From Chitinophagaceae bacterium (lineage in GTDB: Bacteria; Bacteroidota; Bacteroidia; Chitinophagales; Chitinophagaceae): 42,695 nucleotides of DNA. Location: positions 1-42,695 of the forward strand of contig JADKKA010000008.1 in NCBI GenBank assembly GCA_016720745.1. The letters run 5' to 3'. The notes beneath the pieces were generated by a model. That model had not been told where the DNA came from. It saw only the letters and a program-made list of their open reading frames with translations, and ran no database searches. The position numbers and the translations under genes are program-made. Shown piece after piece: positions 40,930 through 42,695 of the stretch (position 1 is the stretch's first letter; each line of letters begins with the position of its first letter).

Positions 40930-42695
40930 TCAATAATTCATCAGCCGTTGCACCATTTCATCCAACCTCGCTTTCGCCATAAAATTCTTTTCCAGTTCAA
41001 TATTGAAAGGTACCGGCGTATCCAATGACGCACAACGCATCACCGGTGCATCAAGTAACTGAAAACAGTTTTCTCCAATCCAGGCAGCAATTTCTCCGCC
41101 GATACCACCTATCAATGTGTCTTCATGTAATATCAGTACACGACCGGTTCTTTCAACCGATTGTCGGATGGCCAGGTAGTCTAAAGGAGCGAGTGTGCGT
41201 AAGTCCAATATATCAATAGACATTTCAGGATGGGCATCAGCATAGTTCCTGGCCCAATGCACCCCACTGCCGTAAGTGATGATCGAAATATCTTCTCCTG
41301 TCCGCACCGAACAGGCTTTCCCAATGGGAATTTCGTAATAGTCGGCCGGTACCCGCCCGCTGATGGAACGATAGAGGGCTTTGTGTTCAAAAAATAAAAC
41401 CGGGTTCGGATCATTGATGGCCGCAATCAGTAAACCCTTGGCATCAAAAGGAGAAGAGGGGTATACCACTTTTAGTCCGGGTACTTTCGTGAACCAGGCT
41501 TCATTACTCTGACTATGAAATGGCCCCGCACCCACGCCACCACCTGTGGGCATCCTGATGACCACATCCGCATTTTTGTCCCCAGCGGTAATGGATCTTG
41601 GCCAGGTTATTCACGATCTGGTTAAAGCCCACCGTTACAAAATCGGCAAACTGCATTCCATCATGCTCTTGAATCCTTTCAATGATAAACCCAATGCCGC
41701 TCCCACAATGGCACTTTCACATAATGGTGTGTTGCGTACTCTTTCTTTCCCGAATTCCTGTACAAACCCTTCCGTTATTTTAAACGCTCCACCATATTCG
41801 GCAATATCCTGCCCCATCAACACCAGGTTGGAATGTTGCTGCATGGACTGCTTTAATCCTTCGCTGATGGCATCGATCAGTCTTTTTTCTGAACCTGCAT
41901 TGCTATCTTCTAAGCGATCCAGTACTTTCACATCCTGCATTGCTGGTTTAGCAGCAAATACATCTTCCAGTTCTTCTTCCGTATTAGCCTGTACCGGGCG
42001 GGTTTCAAAACCCATGGCCAGTTCTGATTCAATTTTCTCTTTGAACTCATTCCTGATGGCTGTTACCGTTGTTTCATCGAGTACTCCGGTTTCAATCAGG
42101 TATTGCTCATAATTTTTAATCGGATCCTTTTGCTCCCAGAGCCGAAACAGATCCTGCGGCACATACTTGGTGCCACTGGCTTCTTCATGTCCACGCATCC
42201 TGAAAGTCATGCACTCTACCAGAAAGGGTTTCTGGTGTTTAATACAATACTCCTTTATTCCCCTGATCGTATCATATACAGTAAGCAGGTTATTCCCATC
42301 AATCTGCACACCTTCCATCCCATATCCTTTGGCTTTATCGACCAGACTGATACAACGGTACTGTTCATTCACCGGAGTACTTAAACCATACCCGTTGTTT
42401 TCAATGATAAAAATCACCGGCAGATCCCAGACTGCTGCCACATTCAATGCTTCATGAAAATCTCCTTCGCTGGTACCACCATCACCGGTGAATGCCAGGG
42501 ATACTTTTTTTTCTTTTTTCAGTTTATGTGCCAGGGCCACTCCATCGGCAATGGCCAGTTGCGGACCTAAATGGGAGATCATGCCGCAGATATGATGTTC
42601 GCTGTTGCCGAAATGAAAACTTCTTTCTCTTCCTTTGCTATAACCTTCCTGTGCTCCCTGCCATTGCATAAATAATTGGTGCAGGGCATATCACG
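40930..42695 (-). CDS. alpha-ketoacid dehydrogenase E1, fused alpha/beta subunits (partial; frameshifts as sequenced)
   Basis: Only the C-terminal part of E1-alpha and all of E1-beta are visible; the gene runs off the right edge. It decarboxylates branched-chain 2-oxo acids or pyruvate using thiamine diphosphate and passes the acyl group to E2 lipoate. The TPP motif is GDGGTSEGDFHEALN...ENNGYG, and GHEEASG lies in the alpha loop. The beta part carries ESAIVGAALGLSL and, after the breaks, RMPTGGGVGAGPFHSQSNEAW and VLILHEDTLIGG. One base is missing at 41656-41657 and one is extra in TTTTT at 41573-41577. Correction gives MEMQFADFVTVGFNQIVNN through WGQNADVVIR. A third break near 42684-42686 is possible, because an in-frame TGA occurs at 42691-42693. 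It could also be annotated as two CDS. Confidence 0.85.

Overview
This window is most likely from a member of the phylum Bacteroidota, probably Chitinophagaceae or a near relative. The supporting signs are an Alternative Complex III plus aa3 oxidase cluster in the Bacteroidota gene order, genes with almost no Shine-Dalgarno sequences, a candidate TTTG / TAnnTTTG promoter, several DUF families typical of the phylum, and small palindromic repeats of types I associate with it. The family-level placement is inference. Both edges cut genes: a YdjM-type membrane protein on the left and an alpha-ketoacid dehydrogenase E1 on the right.

Region 1 (about 0.8-17.3 kb, minus strand) is one long respiratory cluster. 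Read in the direction of transcription it is actA-actB-actC-actD-actE-actF, cox2, cox1, ctaB, two cox3 genes, cox4, sco and DUF420. It encodes a complete quinol:cytochrome c oxidoreductase (ACIII), an aa3-type oxidase, heme O synthesis and copper/assembly factors. Together these would carry electrons from menaquinol to oxygen, probably as a supercomplex. Cox2 has no fused cytochrome c domain, while ActA has an extra N-terminal one.

Region 2 (17.5-22.2 kb, plus strand) holds a small membrane protein, purN, a carboxypeptidase-regulatory-like protein, a penicillin-binding-protein-like serine hydrolase and an M19 dipeptidase.

Region 3 (22.3-27.7 kb, plus strand) is the most unusual part. Seven consecutive paralogous genes encode proteins of about 250 residues. 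Each has a nearly invariant start (a His-rich tail, a KKW patch and one membrane helix) and a strongly diverged helical C-terminal part. The array is bracketed by two near-identical 73-74 bp direct repeats and followed by 485 bp of palindromic repeats.

Region 4 (28.2-36.5 kb) holds an HGSNAT-like acyltransferase, an NTF2-like protein, an S58 aminopeptidase, small proteins, a Crp/Fnr regulator, an N-acyl-D-amino-acid deacylase and a DUF418 protein. Together with region 2 it forms an exported peptidase/D-amino-acid hydrolase neighbourhood.

Region 5 (36.5 kb to the end, minus strand) holds an S9 peptidase, a CBM9/DUF5916 outer-membrane protein and the E1 dehydrogenase.

Four conserved genes (sco, the second cox3, the S9 peptidase and E1) are broken by at least eight single-base indels, nearly all in short homopolymers. 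All lie within about 4.5 kb of one window end, so assembly or sequencing error is more likely than true gene decay. No tRNA, rRNA, CRISPR array or intact transposase gene was seen.
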